A DNA stretch of 64,000 nt from the NCBI GenBank assembly GCA_035607415.1, contig DATNAQ010000096.1, forward strand, positions 1-64,000. Reading direction: 5' to 3'. This document shows, in pieces, positions 51,490 to 60,783 of this stretch. This stretch comes from JAQBQH01 sp035607415 (GTDB taxonomy: Bacteria > Myxococcota_A > Polyangia > Palsa-1104). The stretch's first letter is position 1, and each line of letters begins with the position of its first letter. The notes beneath the pieces were generated by a model. That model was not told where the DNA came from. It searched no databases and was given only the letters and a program-made list of their open reading frames with translations. The position numbers were made by a program, and so were the translations under genes.

Positions 51490-51527
51490 TCTTCCGCCTC
51501 GTCTTCCGTTGTACGCTTGCACCCTGA

Positions 51528-53618
51528 ATGTGCGTTTCACCTGGGGTGCGGCTCTCCTCGACCTTCCTGTTGGCGCTGTCGTTCGCCGCCTGCTCGTCTC
51601 CTTCGCTCACCGTGCTCGCCGGCGACGACAGCGCCGGCGCTGCCACCTCGTTCGCCGCATTCGTGCCCAACGGCCTCGTGCGCGTGCGGACGAGCGCCGA
51701 TCCGGCCGCTGAGCTCGCGAGCACGAGCGGGCCGCGCGCCGCGCTCGTCGTCGACCTGACCTGCGGTGACTGCTACCAGATCGCGCCGAGCGGCCACGAC
51801 GCCTTCGTCGTGCACGGCGGCAGCGTGCTCGGCGTGCAGTACGGCCTGGCGCAGCTGCTCGAGGTGGGCGGCGTGCGCTTCTATCATCCGCGCCAGTCGC
51901 GCGTGCCCGACTCGCTGTCGCTGCCGGCGGCGGCGCCGGAGTACGGCGTCACCGTGAGCGCGCAGAAGGCGCTGCGCGGGCTGCACCTGCACACGCTGCA
52001 TCCCATCGAGTCGCACTTCGACTTCTGGGTGCCGTCGGCCGCGCACCTCGACGGCGCCGAGCACGTGATCGACTGGCTGGTGAAGAACCGCGGCAACTTC
52101 GTCGATTGGACCGCGCTCGACGACATCGACGCCGGCGACGCCACCTACGCGGCCTGGCACGATCACACCAAGGCGATCCTCGAGTACGCGCACGCGCGCG
52201 GCGTGCAGGTGGGCATCGAGGTCGAGATGTTTCACGGCGGCGATCTGCAGAACGGGTACGACCTTCTGACCGACGCCGATCTGCAGGGCGGCGCCGATAC
52301 CCATCCGGTGCTGCAGCAGCGCTTCGCCAAGCTCGTCGGCGATCTGCCGTTCGACAAGCTCACCGTCGGCTTCGGCGAGTTCTTCGGCACCAGCCCCGAC
52401 GTGTTCATCCAGCAGCTGAACAACGCCTACGACGCCCTGCAGGCGGTGCGGCCGGGCATGGAGATGAGCGCGCTCGTCCACGTGGGCAACGGCCCAAGCC
52501 AGCACGTCCAATATATGGGGATGGATATTCTTTATTATTTCCTCGTAAAATATGCGAATCCCGCGATTGTCCCGTGGATCCACTCGGTCATGTACTACGA
52601 TCTCTTCGAGGACACGGGCGGCGCCTACCAGCACGACGACTTCTCGCTGCACCGCCAATATCTGCTCGATCGATTGGCGGCGCATCAGCCGGTCGCCTAT
52701 TACCCCGAGGACGCCTACTGGGTCGCGTTCGACGATTCGGTGCCGACCTACCTGCCCATCTACATCTACACGCGCGCGCTCGACCTCGAGCAGATCGATC
52801 AAGCCTCGCTCGCCGGCGGCGGCGATCCGCTCGGCGCGCACGTGAGCTTCTCGACGGGCTGGGAATGGGGATATTGGCAAAACGATTACGCCACGCTGCG
52901 CATGAGCTATCAGGCGCCCGACAGCTGGCACGCCACGATCGATCAAATGTTCGCGCCCTACGGCGACGCCGGTGCGGCGCTGAGCGCGCAGATCGCCAAT
53001 CTGGCGACGGTGCAGCACGACGCGCTCATCGGCAAGCGGCTGGCGGCGTACATGGCGGGAAATGATTTTCTCCTCGACAGCGGATATCAGTCGGGGATCA
53101 TCTCGCAGCCGCACCGGCCGTCGTTCGCCGACGTGGCGGCGATGAGCGCCGCCGATCGCGCGACCTACGAGACGACCGTGCTCGACCCGCTCGATCAGCT
53201 CGCCACCGACACCCAGGCGGCGTTCACCGCCGTCGACGCCATCGGGATCGCGCACGACGATCGCTGGTACTCCGAGGTGCACGACGGGTTCGCCGTCGAC
53301 GCCGATCGCACGCGCTTCATCGCCGCGCTCTACCGCGCCGCGGCCGTGAGCGCCGACGGCGGCGCGGTCGACGATCTGTTGGCCACCGCCGACGCCGCGC
53401 TGGCCGACGCGCGCAAGGTGATCGCCCACCGCCACGCCCACCTGCACGATCCCGAGCCGTCGCGCCTCCTCGACGAGGAGGACAACGTCACGCAGTACAA
53501 ATACGGCTACCTCAACGAGGCCGACACCTTGTGCTACTGGGTGCGCGAGCGCGGCTTGTTCGATCAGCAGATCCGCGGCGGCAGCGAAACGCCGCCGGGC
53601 TGTGTGCTCGGCTTCTGA
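51528..53618 (+). CDS. Glycosidase-like lipoprotein (alpha-glucuronidase/GH67-like layout)
   Basis: 696 residues. Lipobox FAACS (LLALSFAACSSPS). Residues about 60-150 look like the N-terminal domain common to GH67/GH20-type enzymes (HDAFVVHGGSVLGVQYGLAQLLE, GGVRFYHPRQ). A TIM-barrel-like part follows, with HVIDWLVKNRGNFVDWT, VGIEVEMFHGG, LTVGFGEFFGTS, WIHSVMYYD and STGWEWGYWQND. Glu residues in EVEMF and GFGEFF could be catalytic. The exact activity cannot be told. Start ATG 51528; a GTG at 51546 also works. Several short AT-rich codon clusters (for example 52508-52567) differ from the rest of the gene. Confidence 0.65.
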   Translation: MCVSPGVRLSSTFLLALSFAACSSPSLTVLAGDDSAGAATSFAAFVPNGLVRVRTSADPAAELASTSGPRAALVVDLTCGDCYQIAPSGHDAFVVHGGSVLGVQYGLAQLLEVGGVRFYHPRQSRVPDSLSLPAAAPEYGVTVSAQKALRGLHLHTLHPIESHFDFWVPSAAHLDGAEHVIDWLVKNRGNFVDWTALDDIDAGDATYAAWHDHTKAILEYAHARGVQVGIEVEMFHGGDLQNGYDLLTDADLQGGADTHPVLQQRFAKLVGDLPFDKLTVGFGEFFGTSPDVFIQQLNNAYDALQAVRPGMEMSALVHVGNGPSQHVQYMGMDILYYFLVKYANPAIVPWIHSVMYYDLFEDTGGAYQHDDFSLHRQYLLDRLAAHQPVAYYPEDAYWVAFDDSVPTYLPIYIYTRALDLEQIDQASLAGGGDPLGAHVSFSTGWEWGYWQNDYATLRMSYQAPDSWHATIDQMFAPYGDAGAALSAQIANLATVQHDALIGKRLAAYMAGNDFLLDSGYQSGIISQPHRPSFADVAAMSAADRATYETTVLDPLDQLATDTQAAFTAVDAIGIAHDDRWYSEVHDGFAVDADRTRFIAALYRAAAVSADGGAVDDLLATADAALADARKVIAHRHAHLHDPEPSRLLDEEDNVTQYKYGYLNEADTLCYWVRERGLFDQQIRGGSETPPGCVLGF

Positions 53619-53746
53619 ATCGCGGAACTCGTCTCGCCCGTCGCGGAGCGCGCGTTCTTGAACGCGATGTGACGCCCCGCTGCAGTCGCGGCCCGACGGT
53701 GCGGCGCGCCCGTTGCAGACCCTCCGGCCAACCGGGAGGTTGCCCC

Positions 53747-54577
53747 ATGCGCGCACGCTCGCTCCTATCAGGCCTCGTCCTTTCGGCGCTGGCCACTACC
53801 ACGATCGCCTGCAACGACAACGAGAACAACGAGAACCCGCCGTCGGGTGGCGTGGTCGTCGGCACCACCCAGGTCGTCGCTCTCGACAACGCCGCCGAGA
53901 TCGAGTGGGAAGGCGGCATCTTCTGGGCCGTCGCCAACACCTTCGATCCCGTGGTCGGCGTGGCGGTCATCGATACGAACACGGCCATCGACGACATCGC
54001 CAAGAACATCGGCAACGTGATCGGGCCGAGCGGGTGCGTCAACAACACCACCAGCCCGGGCATGATCACGCTGCGCTTTCAGCAGTGCACGCCGCCGTTC
54101 GGGCAGGTCAACACCACCGGCCGCCTGGCCATCTCGGTGTCGCAGAACGGCAACGCGCTGCAGATCGACGCGCAGGCGCTGACGCTCAAGGCGACGCAGG
54201 CGAGCCTGATGTTCATGGCGACCGCGCTCTACAGCGCCAGCGGCGACGGGCGCACGCTCACGGTGACGACCTCGTCGAGCGGCACCGGACCGTCGGGCGC
54301 GCTCACGACGCGCAGCGGTCAGTACACGATGAATTGGACCGCCGGCGCCGACTGCGCCACCGTCGACGGCAACGTGGCGAGCACCAAGGGCGGCAGCGAC
54401 ACCACGTCGTTCGGCTCGTTCGTGGTGTGCCGCACCGGCTGTCCGCTGAGCGGCAGCGTCACGCACGTCGATCCGGCGAGCGGCGTCAGCGTCACCACGG
54501 TGTACAACGGCACGGCGACGGCGACCTTCACGGCCAGCGACGGCAGCTCGGGCACGACGACCATCACCTGCTTCTGA
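53747..54577 (+). CDS. Putative lipoprotein, Thr/Ser-rich
   Basis: 276 residues. Signal with lipobox IAC (LSALATTTIACNDNE), then an Asn/Pro-rich linker. The mature part is Thr-, Ser- and Gly-rich with strand-like phrases (GRTLTVTTSSSGTG, YNGTATATFTASDG) and six Cys in the mature part, likely paired. GGGAGG precedes the ATG by about 7 nt. The 128-bp gap before it (53619-53746) holds no further feature I can see. No family is recognised. Confidence 0.65.
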   Translation: MRARSLLSGLVLSALATTTIACNDNENNENPPSGGVVVGTTQVVALDNAAEIEWEGGIFWAVANTFDPVVGVAVIDTNTAIDDIAKNIGNVIGPSGCVNNTTSPGMITLRFQQCTPPFGQVNTTGRLAISVSQNGNALQIDAQALTLKATQASLMFMATALYSASGDGRTLTVTTSSSGTGPSGALTTRSGQYTMNWTAGADCATVDGNVASTKGGSDTTSFGSFVVCRTGCPLSGSVTHVDPASGVSVTTVYNGTATATFTASDGSSGTTTITCF

Positions 54578-54578
54578 G

Positions 54579-55058
54579 TCAGGGCAGGCGGAAGGTCAGC
54601 GTCGCGGCGCAGCCGTTGGGGCCGCCGCTGACGCCGATGAGCACGCGCTGGCGCCGCTCGGCGATCTCGGTGGCGGCGGCGGCGACCATGAGCAGGCCCA
54701 TCGCCTGCGCGCTCGCGAGGAACGACAAGAGCGGCGCGTTCTGGTGATCGTCGGAGTTGCGGGTGGCCGCGGCGAGCGGGCCGGCGAAGGGGATGGCGTC
54801 GATGGCGAGGATGGAGTTGGGCTCGGTGCGCGCGATGAAGATGCCGGCGATGTAGCTGGCGATGGCGACGGCGGCGCCGGTGGCGAGGAGCGCCTGGTAC
54901 TCCTGCAGCGACGGGCCGCTCACCAGCTCGGGATCGGGTGGAGGCGGCGTCAGGTCGAGCTTGCCGCAGTTGCAACAGCCGCACTCCTGAGCGCGCGCCG
55001 CCGTGGCGAGAGAAAGAATCGCCAACAGTGCCCCCGTCGCCGCGATCGTCCGCGTCAT
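54579..55058 (-). CDS. Small exported or membrane protein with Cys cluster
   Basis: 159 residues. Signal peptide (ATGALLAILSLATAARAQ), then a dense Cys cluster right at the mature N-terminus (CGCCNCGKLD) that could bind a metal. A Pro-rich linker and two hydrophobic helices follow (ATGAAVAIASYIAGIFIA and LLSFLASAQAMGLLMVAAA). The end is convergent with the lipoprotein gene at 54577, 1 bp apart. GAGGTG lies close to the ATG. Unknown function. Confidence 0.6.
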   Translation of the reverse strand: MTRTIAATGALLAILSLATAARAQECGCCNCGKLDLTPPPPDPELVSGPSLQEYQALLATGAAVAIASYIAGIFIARTEPNSILAIDAIPFAGPLAAATRNSDDHQNAPLLSFLASAQAMGLLMVAAAATEIAERRQRVLIGVSGGPNGCAATLTFRLP

Positions 55059-55152
55059 GCATCACCTCGTTCGGTCGTGTGAGGGCGCGCGAGGGCAGCG
55101 TCAAGACGGGCGCGCGCATGTCAGCGCGGACACGCAACGCGGCGCCGGAAGA

Positions 55153-57435
55153 TCAGCGCGGATCGAGCGCGGCGAGGCGATCGGCCCAACGCTCGGCGGC
55201 GCGCGTGTCGCCGCGATCGCGCGCGAAGGCGGCGAGCGCGGCGAGCGAGTCGCGATCGTAGGGATGGCGCGCGATCACGGCGGCGAGCGCGGCGAGCGCT
55301 TCGCGCGTCCGACCGGCGCCGTAGAGCGCGACGCCGTAGACGTAGCCGAAACGCGGATTCTCGGGCCCCCGGCGCGCGGCGGCGGCGAGCTGCGCGAGCG
55401 CTTCGGGCAGCCGTTGCTCGCGCACGAGCACGAGGCCGAGCGCATGGCGGAGCGCCGGGTTGTCGCGCGCGTGGCCAAGCGCGGCGCGCAGGACGGCTTC
55501 GCCGTCGCGGTCGCGTTCGAGCGTGCGGTAGAGGTCGGCCAGGTTCACCGCGGCGGGGACGAAGGCGGGATCGATCGCCAGCGCGCGCTCGAGCTCCGAC
55601 TCGGCGCGATCGAAGCGGCCGGCGCGCAGGTGCCAGTGGGCGAGCGTCTGGTGCGCTTCGGGACGGTCGGCGGCGAGCGCCTGGGCGGCGACGAATTCGT
55701 CGGTCGCGCCGGCGAGCGCCGCCGCCTGCGACGGCGACAGCGACGAAGGCGGCACGCCGGCGAGCGCCAGCACCGCTTCGATGCGCACGGCGCGCACGGG
55801 ATCCTCGAGGCTCGGCGCGACGAGAGGCGCGCGCAGGGCCGGATCGAGCGGAGCCAGCGCCGCCACCGCCGCGCGACGGACGAGCGCGTCGGAGTCGTCG
55901 AGACCCGACTGCACCGACGGCAGCGTCGCCGGCGACAGGCGCGGCGCGAGGCGCTCGATGGCGCTGGCGCGGGCGATCGCCGGCTGGCCGCGATCGGCGA
56001 CGAGCGCGACGAGGCGCCGGACCGCGTCGGGCGCGCCGCGCCTGGCGGCGGCGAGCGCTTCGCCGAAACGCTGGCGCCCGGCGGGCGTGTGGCCGTACCA
56101 GCGCGCGACGGTGCGCGCCGCCCAGGCCGCCGAGCGATCGGCGTGGCAGCCGTTGCACGGGTTGGGCACGCCGAGCGTTTGCGACAGATCCGGCCGCGGC
56201 ACGCGCAAGCTGTGATCGCGCCGCGCGTCGACGGTCATGAAGGTCGTCGCCGGCATGTGGCACGCGACGCAGCGCGCGCCCGGCGAGCCGGCGCGATGGA
56301 AGTGGTGCCGCGGCGTGAAGTAGGTCGCCTCGGCGTGGCACGAGAGGCACAGGTTGTCGCCCGACGCGCGCAGCTCGGGACGATGCGGCTCGTGGCAGTC
56401 GCTGCAGGTGACGCCTTCGGCGAACATGCGGCTCTGCACGAACGAGCCGTACTCGTAGACCTCGGCTTTGACCTGGCCGTCGGGCCAGTAGAGGTCGTCG
56501 TCGAGGAGCGCGACGCGGTAGTCGTCGTCGAGGCGCTGGCCGTGCGCGAAGTCCTCATGGAGGATGGCGCGGCGCGCGTGGCAGCGCGCGCACAGCTCGA
56601 TCTCGCGCACGGTGGCGCGCGGGCGCGAGCGGCGCGGCTCGTGGGTGAGCGGGTCGCGCGTCCAGGCCACGCCGCGGCGCTCGTCGAGGGGCTGGGGCAA
56701 AGGGCGCGTCGGATCGGCGGCGTGGCGCGAGCCGGGGCCGTGGCACGCCTCGCACGAGACCGAGACTTCCTCGTAGCGCGTGGCGTAGCTGCCGCGCGCG
56801 GGGTCGTATGCCTTGCGCACGTTCGTCGAGTGGCAGTCGGCGCACATGAAGTTCCAGTTGGCGCTGGCGCCGGTCCAGTGCAGCGGATCGCCGGCGCCGA
56901 TGTGCTCGCCGGCGTGGAGGTGGAACCAGCGCTGGCCGCCGGCGCGCGCGGGGCGGCTGTCCCAGGCGACGGCGAGCGCTTGCAAGCGGCCGCCGGGGAA
57001 GGGCACGAGGTATTGCTGGAGCGGCGCGACGCCGAAGGTCCATGCGATCGGGTAGTCGTGGAGCGCGCCGTCGGGACCGTCGGTGCGCGCGACGAAGCGC
57101 CCAGCGTGCTCGAAGAGCGTGGAGGTCACGCCGGCCTCGTGGAGCTGCGCGCCGTCGAAGCGGCCGAGGACGCTGCGCGCGGTCGCCGGTTGCATCGCCA
57201 GCTGATGATGCGAGCCGCGCCAGGTTGCCGCTTGCCGCGCATGGCAGGAGGCGCACACGCGCTCGCCGACGAAGGCATCCGCGGCCGCCGCTTGCTTGGG
57301 CGTCGCAGTCGACGGCGCCGTCGCCGGCTCGGGCACGAAGCCGCTGTCGACGAGGCGCGCGCAGGGCAGGGCGATCGCGGCGCACGCGAGCGCCGCGCCG
57401 AGCCCGCGACGCCAGGCGCGCGCAGCCGCGCTCAC
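55153..57435 (-). CDS. Octahaem cytochrome c-type protein with HEAT and TPR parts
   Basis: 760 residues, exported. After an N-terminal signal (GLGAALACAAIALPCA) come eight C-x-x-C-H haem sites: CASCH, CADCH, CEACH, CARCH, CSDCH, CLSCH, CVACH and CNGCH, all in the first 430 residues. A HEAT-like region follows (DALVRRAAVAALAPLDPALR, DPVRAVRIEAVLALAGV), then TPR repeats (HQTLAHWHLRAGRFDRAESELERALAIDP). It would carry electrons in the periplasm, and the repeats may hold partners. The GTG start overlaps the HAD gene stop (GTGA, 57432-57435), so the two form an operon. Confidence 0.82.
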   Translation of the reverse strand: MSAAARAWRRGLGAALACAAIALPCARLVDSGFVPEPATAPSTATPKQAAAADAFVGERVCASCHARQAATWRGSHHQLAMQPATARSVLGRFDGAQLHEAGVTSTLFEHAGRFVARTDGPDGALHDYPIAWTFGVAPLQQYLVPFPGGRLQALAVAWDSRPARAGGQRWFHLHAGEHIGAGDPLHWTGASANWNFMCADCHSTNVRKAYDPARGSYATRYEEVSVSCEACHGPGSRHAADPTRPLPQPLDERRGVAWTRDPLTHEPRRSRPRATVREIELCARCHARRAILHEDFAHGQRLDDDYRVALLDDDLYWPDGQVKAEVYEYGSFVQSRMFAEGVTCSDCHEPHRPELRASGDNLCLSCHAEATYFTPRHHFHRAGSPGARCVACHMPATTFMTVDARRDHSLRVPRPDLSQTLGVPNPCNGCHADRSAAWAARTVARWYGHTPAGRQRFGEALAAARRGAPDAVRRLVALVADRGQPAIARASAIERLAPRLSPATLPSVQSGLDDSDALVRRAAVAALAPLDPALRAPLVAPSLEDPVRAVRIEAVLALAGVPPSSLSPSQAAALAGATDEFVAAQALAADRPEAHQTLAHWHLRAGRFDRAESELERALAIDPAFVPAAVNLADLYRTLERDRDGEAVLRAALGHARDNPALRHALGLVLVREQRLPEALAQLAAAARRGPENPRFGYVYGVALYGAGRTREALAALAAVIARHPYDRDSLAALAAFARDRGDTRAAERWADRLAALDPR

Positions 57436-58439
57436 CGGCCCGCGATCTCCTTGAACGCGAAGATGCGCTTCCAGTCGCGCTTCATGCTGACGACGGTCCA
57501 GCCGCTGCGCCGCGCCTCGGCGGCGAGCGCGTCGGAGAAGGTGCCGACCTTGGTGTCCGCGCCGTAGACGTACTCGCGCTCGGCGTCGTCGTGGTGCACG
57601 AGCATCATCAGGTGCGCGCCGCCGCCGGCCTGCGTCCAGCGCAGCATCTCGGCGTCGCCGTCGGAGTTGCCGAACGCGGCGATCGGCCGGCGCCCGATGA
57701 ACAGGTTGATCCCAACCGGCTTGCCGCCGTGGTCGTCGATGAAGAAGACCTTGGGCTCGCGCATCAGCGCCGGGCGGCCGTGCTCGACCTCGAAGCGCGT
57801 GAGGATGCTCGACCCGATCACCTGGTCGGGCTGCACGCCGTAGACGCGCTCGGCGTAGGCGCGCACGAACTCCTGCCCGCCGCCGGTCACGATGTAGGTG
57901 CGAAAGCCGTTGGCGCGGAGGAGGCGCATGAGCTCGACCATCGGCTGGTATGCGAGGTCGGCGTAGGGGCGCCCCCAGCGCGGGTGGCGCGCGCCGGCCA
58001 GCCAATCCTCGACGAGCGCGCGGAACGCGTCGATGCTGACGCCGGCGTGGGTGGCGGCGATGATCTCGGCCCAGTCGTGCTCGCCGAAGGCTTCGATGGC
58101 GGCGCGATCGCCGGCGAGGACGGCGCGGAACGGCGCGGTCGTCTTCCACCCGGGGTGGCGCGGGGCGAGCGCGCGCACGCGGTCGAGCGCGAACATCGCC
58201 TGCGTGTAGAGCGGATGCTCGACCCACAAGGTGCCGTCCTGGTCGAAGGTGGCGATGCGCTCTTCGGGCCGCACGAAGGTCGGGCTGCCGCGATCGGTCG
58301 TCGCGCGCACGAAGGTCGCGATCGCCTGCTTGGCTGCGCCTTCGTTCCACGAGGGCAGCGGATCGGGTTCGGCGCGTGCGACGGCGACGGTGCCGGCGAG
58401 GGCGGCGAAGACGACGACGGCGCGGGCGCTCATGGCCAC
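57432..58439 (-). CDS. Exported HAD-family phosphatase
   Basis: 335 residues. Signal peptide (VVVFAALAGTVAVARA) and then a HAD core: motif I FDQDGTLW with the nucleophile Asp, motif II IVTGGGQE, a Lys in EPKVFFIDD, and motif III FGNSDGDAEML. It should hydrolyse phosphate esters in the periplasm. A GTG at 58439 or the ATG at 58433 may be the start. It is co-transcribed with the octahaem cytochrome gene through a 4-bp overlap; the functional link is not clear. Confidence 0.78.
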   Translation of the reverse strand: MAMSARAVVVFAALAGTVAVARAEPDPLPSWNEGAAKQAIATFVRATTDRGSPTFVRPEERIATFDQDGTLWVEHPLYTQAMFALDRVRALAPRHPGWKTTAPFRAVLAGDRAAIEAFGEHDWAEIIAATHAGVSIDAFRALVEDWLAGARHPRWGRPYADLAYQPMVELMRLLRANGFRTYIVTGGGQEFVRAYAERVYGVQPDQVIGSSILTRFEVEHGRPALMREPKVFFIDDHGGKPVGINLFIGRRPIAAFGNSDGDAEMLRWTQAGGGAHLMMLVHHDDAEREYVYGADTKVGTFSDALAAEARRSGWTVVSMKRDWKRIFAFKEIAGR

Positions 58440-58533
58440 GACCTATGCAGCGCCTTCACGGCGGCAATACGCGCCGCACCGCGTCCGCGCCGCGGCGATG
58501 GCGGCGCCGTCGACGGTGCCGAGGCCAACGAGG

Positions 58534-59295
58534 ATGCACTCCGTCGTGGTGGCGGTGATCGTGCTGGCAGGATCTTTCGGCGCTGCGCTGGCCGGCATGG
58601 CGATCGCGCCGCGGCTGCCGAGCACGCACGTCGGGCACGAGACCAAGCGTACCGTCGAGCTCGGCATGGGCATGATCGCCACGCTGTCGGGCCTGGTGCT
58701 CGGCCTGCTGGTCTCGACGTCGAAGAGCGCCTTCGACAGCGCCGACACCGAGGTCAAGGAGATCGCCGCCAAGCTGGTCGTGCTCGATCGCGTGCTCGCG
58801 CGCTACGGCCCGGAGACGACGCCGGTGCGCACCGAGCTGCGCCATTACGTGGCGCGCAAGGTCGACGAGGTCTGGGGGCGCTCGTCGACGCGCGCGGGGC
58901 GGCGCGACTGGTCGGCCGGCGTCGAGCTCGAGGACGCGCTCGATCGGCTGAGCGACCTCCGTCCCGCCAGCGACGTGCAGCACGTCTTGAAGGGGCGCGC
59001 GCTCGCGCTCGCCGCCGAGGTGTCGCAGGCGCGCTGGCTCATCATCGAAGGCAACGTCGGCTCGGTGATCCCACGGCCGTTCCTCGTCATCGTCATCTTC
59101 TGGCTCGTGGTGCTGTTCATGAGCTTCGGGCTGTTCGCGCCGCGCAACGCCATCGCCATCGTCGCGCTCCTGGTGTGCGCGATCTCGGTGGCGACGGCGC
59201 TGTTCCTCGTGATGGAGCTGAGCCAGCCGTTCGGCGGCATCATCCAGCTGCCGAGCGCGGCGGCGCGCAACGCGCTCGCCAACCTCGGCAAGTAG
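58534..59295 (+). CDS. DUF4239-like membrane protein
   Basis: 253 residues. N-terminal helix (VVVAVIVLAGSFGAALAGM), a second helix near 47-63 (MIATLSGLVLGLLVSTS), a soluble helical middle (ADTEVKEIAAKLVVLDRVLARYG), and two C-terminal helices (FLVIVIFWLVVLFMSFGLF, IVALLVCAISVATALFLV). This order and the phrase LGLLVSTSKSAFD fit the DUF4239 family of bestrophin-like proteins. The start is uncertain; an ATG at 58498 would add 12 residues. The stop lies in a 24-bp tandem duplication. Confidence 0.7.
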   Translation: MHSVVVAVIVLAGSFGAALAGMAIAPRLPSTHVGHETKRTVELGMGMIATLSGLVLGLLVSTSKSAFDSADTEVKEIAAKLVVLDRVLARYGPETTPVRTELRHYVARKVDEVWGRSSTRAGRRDWSAGVELEDALDRLSDLRPASDVQHVLKGRALALAAEVSQARWLIIEGNVGSVIPRPFLVIVIFWLVVLFMSFGLFAPRNAIAIVALLVCAISVATALFLVMELSQPFGGIIQLPSAAARNALANLGK

Positions 59296-59319
59296 CCGCT
59301 CGCCAACCTCGGCAGTAGC
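59273..59319. repeat. 24/23-bp tandem duplication across a stop codon
   Basis: 59273-59296 is repeated at 59297-59319 with a single base missing in the second copy. The unit covers the last codons and the TAG of the DUF4239-like gene (LANLGK, stop), so the second copy is non-coding. Confidence 0.8.
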
Positions 59320-59340
59320 CGCGGAGCCGCGCCGGCTGCG

Positions 59341-60735
59341 TCAGATGCCGGGCTCGGCGGGGATGCGGCCCGAGCGGACCGCGCGCAGGAGCGCGTCGTA
59401 ATCGGCCTCGTTCTGCTCGGCGTAGGACTCGGCGAAGCTGGCGATGGCCTCGTCGAAGCGATCGCTGCGTCCGAGGTAGCCGGCGATGGCGACGCGATCG
59501 CCCGAGCGTGCGTGCGCGCGCGCCAGCGTCCAGCCGCACAGGCGGCCGTAGATGCTCATGCCGTCGGCGAGCATGTCGTCGACCACGAACGAGCCCTTCC
59601 AGTCGCGCAGCTGGCGCACGTAACAGTCGCGCTGCGTTCCGTCGAGGCCGGCGGTGCGCGCCCAGCCGAGCAGCATGTCGCTCGCCGCCTGCATCAGGCG
59701 CTGCCCGGCGACGACGCGCTCGCCGTGGTTGTCCTCGGTGCTGCGCCCGACGAAGCGCTCGAGCACCGACGCCTCGGCCTCCTTGATCTGCAGGAACAGC
59801 GGATCCTCGTCGTCGATGCCGACGAAGAGCGCGATCCAGCAGCGCGTGCCGACGCTGCCGACGCCGACGACCTTGCGCGCCAGCTCGACGAACCGGTACT
59901 GCTCGAAGAGCGCGCGTCGATCGCTCTGCAGGCTCAGGCTGTAGGATCGGATCACGCGCTGCAGCTCGCCGACGAGGATCTCGTGCGCAGCCTCGTCGAG
60001 CAGCTCCGCCAGCGGCACGATGAGCGGCGGCGCGCTCACGATGCGGCGCTCGCCGCCGACCGGCTCGGTGAGCTTGCCGAGCGCGTGCGTGCTGTCCTGT
60101 TGATGGGCCTTGGCGATCACCTTGTCGCTCACCTTGCGCTCGCGCCGGTTGAGCATGTCGTGCAGCTCGGCGCGCACCGCCTCGACGTCGAGGCGCGCGT
60201 ACCAGACCTCGAGGTTGCGCTTGCCGGCGAACTCGATCATCGCGTCGTGGTAGGCGCGCGCCGCCGCGAGCACGACCCCGCGCCGCGCGTGGCGGTCGAA
60301 GCCGTTGGAGCGCCCCGCGATCTCGAGGCTGGCGGCGAGCCGCTTGAGGTCCCACTCCCACGGCCCCGGCAGCGTCTCGTCGAAGTCGTTGACGTCGAAC
60401 ACCAGCGCGCGCTCGGGCGTGCCGTAGAGCCCGAAGTTGAGCAGGTGCGCGTCGCCGCACAGCTGCGCCGGCAGGCCGGTGCGCGGGGTGAACGACAGAT
60501 CCGACGCCATCACCAGCGCCGCCCCGCGAAAGAAGGCGAACGGCGAGGCCATCATCCGTCCGTGCCGCAGCGGAACCAGCTCCGGCACGCGACCACGCGC
60601 CTGCTCCTCGAGCAGCGCGATCGGATCCGGCCGCCCCTCGAGCGGCAGCTCGGCCTGTCGCGCGCGTCCGACCTCCTTGCGCGCCGCCTTGCCGCGGGCC
60701 GTGCGCACCTCCGTGTCCAGCGTCTCCACGTGCAT
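59341..60735 (-). CDS. DUF2252 family protein
   Basis: 464 residues, cytosolic, kinase-like fold by family. Typical phrases are RHGRMMASPFAFFRGAA, QLCGDAHLLNFG, VFDVNDFDETLPGPWEWDLKRLA and, near the C-terminus, DWKGSFVVDDM and LARAHARSGD. No activity is established for the family. The ATG at 60735 lies 48 bp from the polyphosphate kinase start on the other strand, so the promoters overlap and the two may be co-regulated. Confidence 0.85.
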   Translation of the reverse strand: MHVETLDTEVRTARGKAARKEVGRARQAELPLEGRPDPIALLEEQARGRVPELVPLRHGRMMASPFAFFRGAALVMASDLSFTPRTGLPAQLCGDAHLLNFGLYGTPERALVFDVNDFDETLPGPWEWDLKRLAASLEIAGRSNGFDRHARRGVVLAAARAYHDAMIEFAGKRNLEVWYARLDVEAVRAELHDMLNRRERKVSDKVIAKAHQQDSTHALGKLTEPVGGERRIVSAPPLIVPLAELLDEAAHEILVGELQRVIRSYSLSLQSDRRALFEQYRFVELARKVVGVGSVGTRCWIALFVGIDDEDPLFLQIKEAEASVLERFVGRSTEDNHGERVVAGQRLMQAASDMLLGWARTAGLDGTQRDCYVRQLRDWKGSFVVDDMLADGMSIYGRLCGWTLARAHARSGDRVAIAGYLGRSDRFDEAIASFAESYAEQNEADYDALLRAVRSGRIPAEPGI

Positions 60736-60783
60736 GCAACCAGAGGCTGCATGGCAGATGCCGCGCGCCTACTTTTGGACCTC

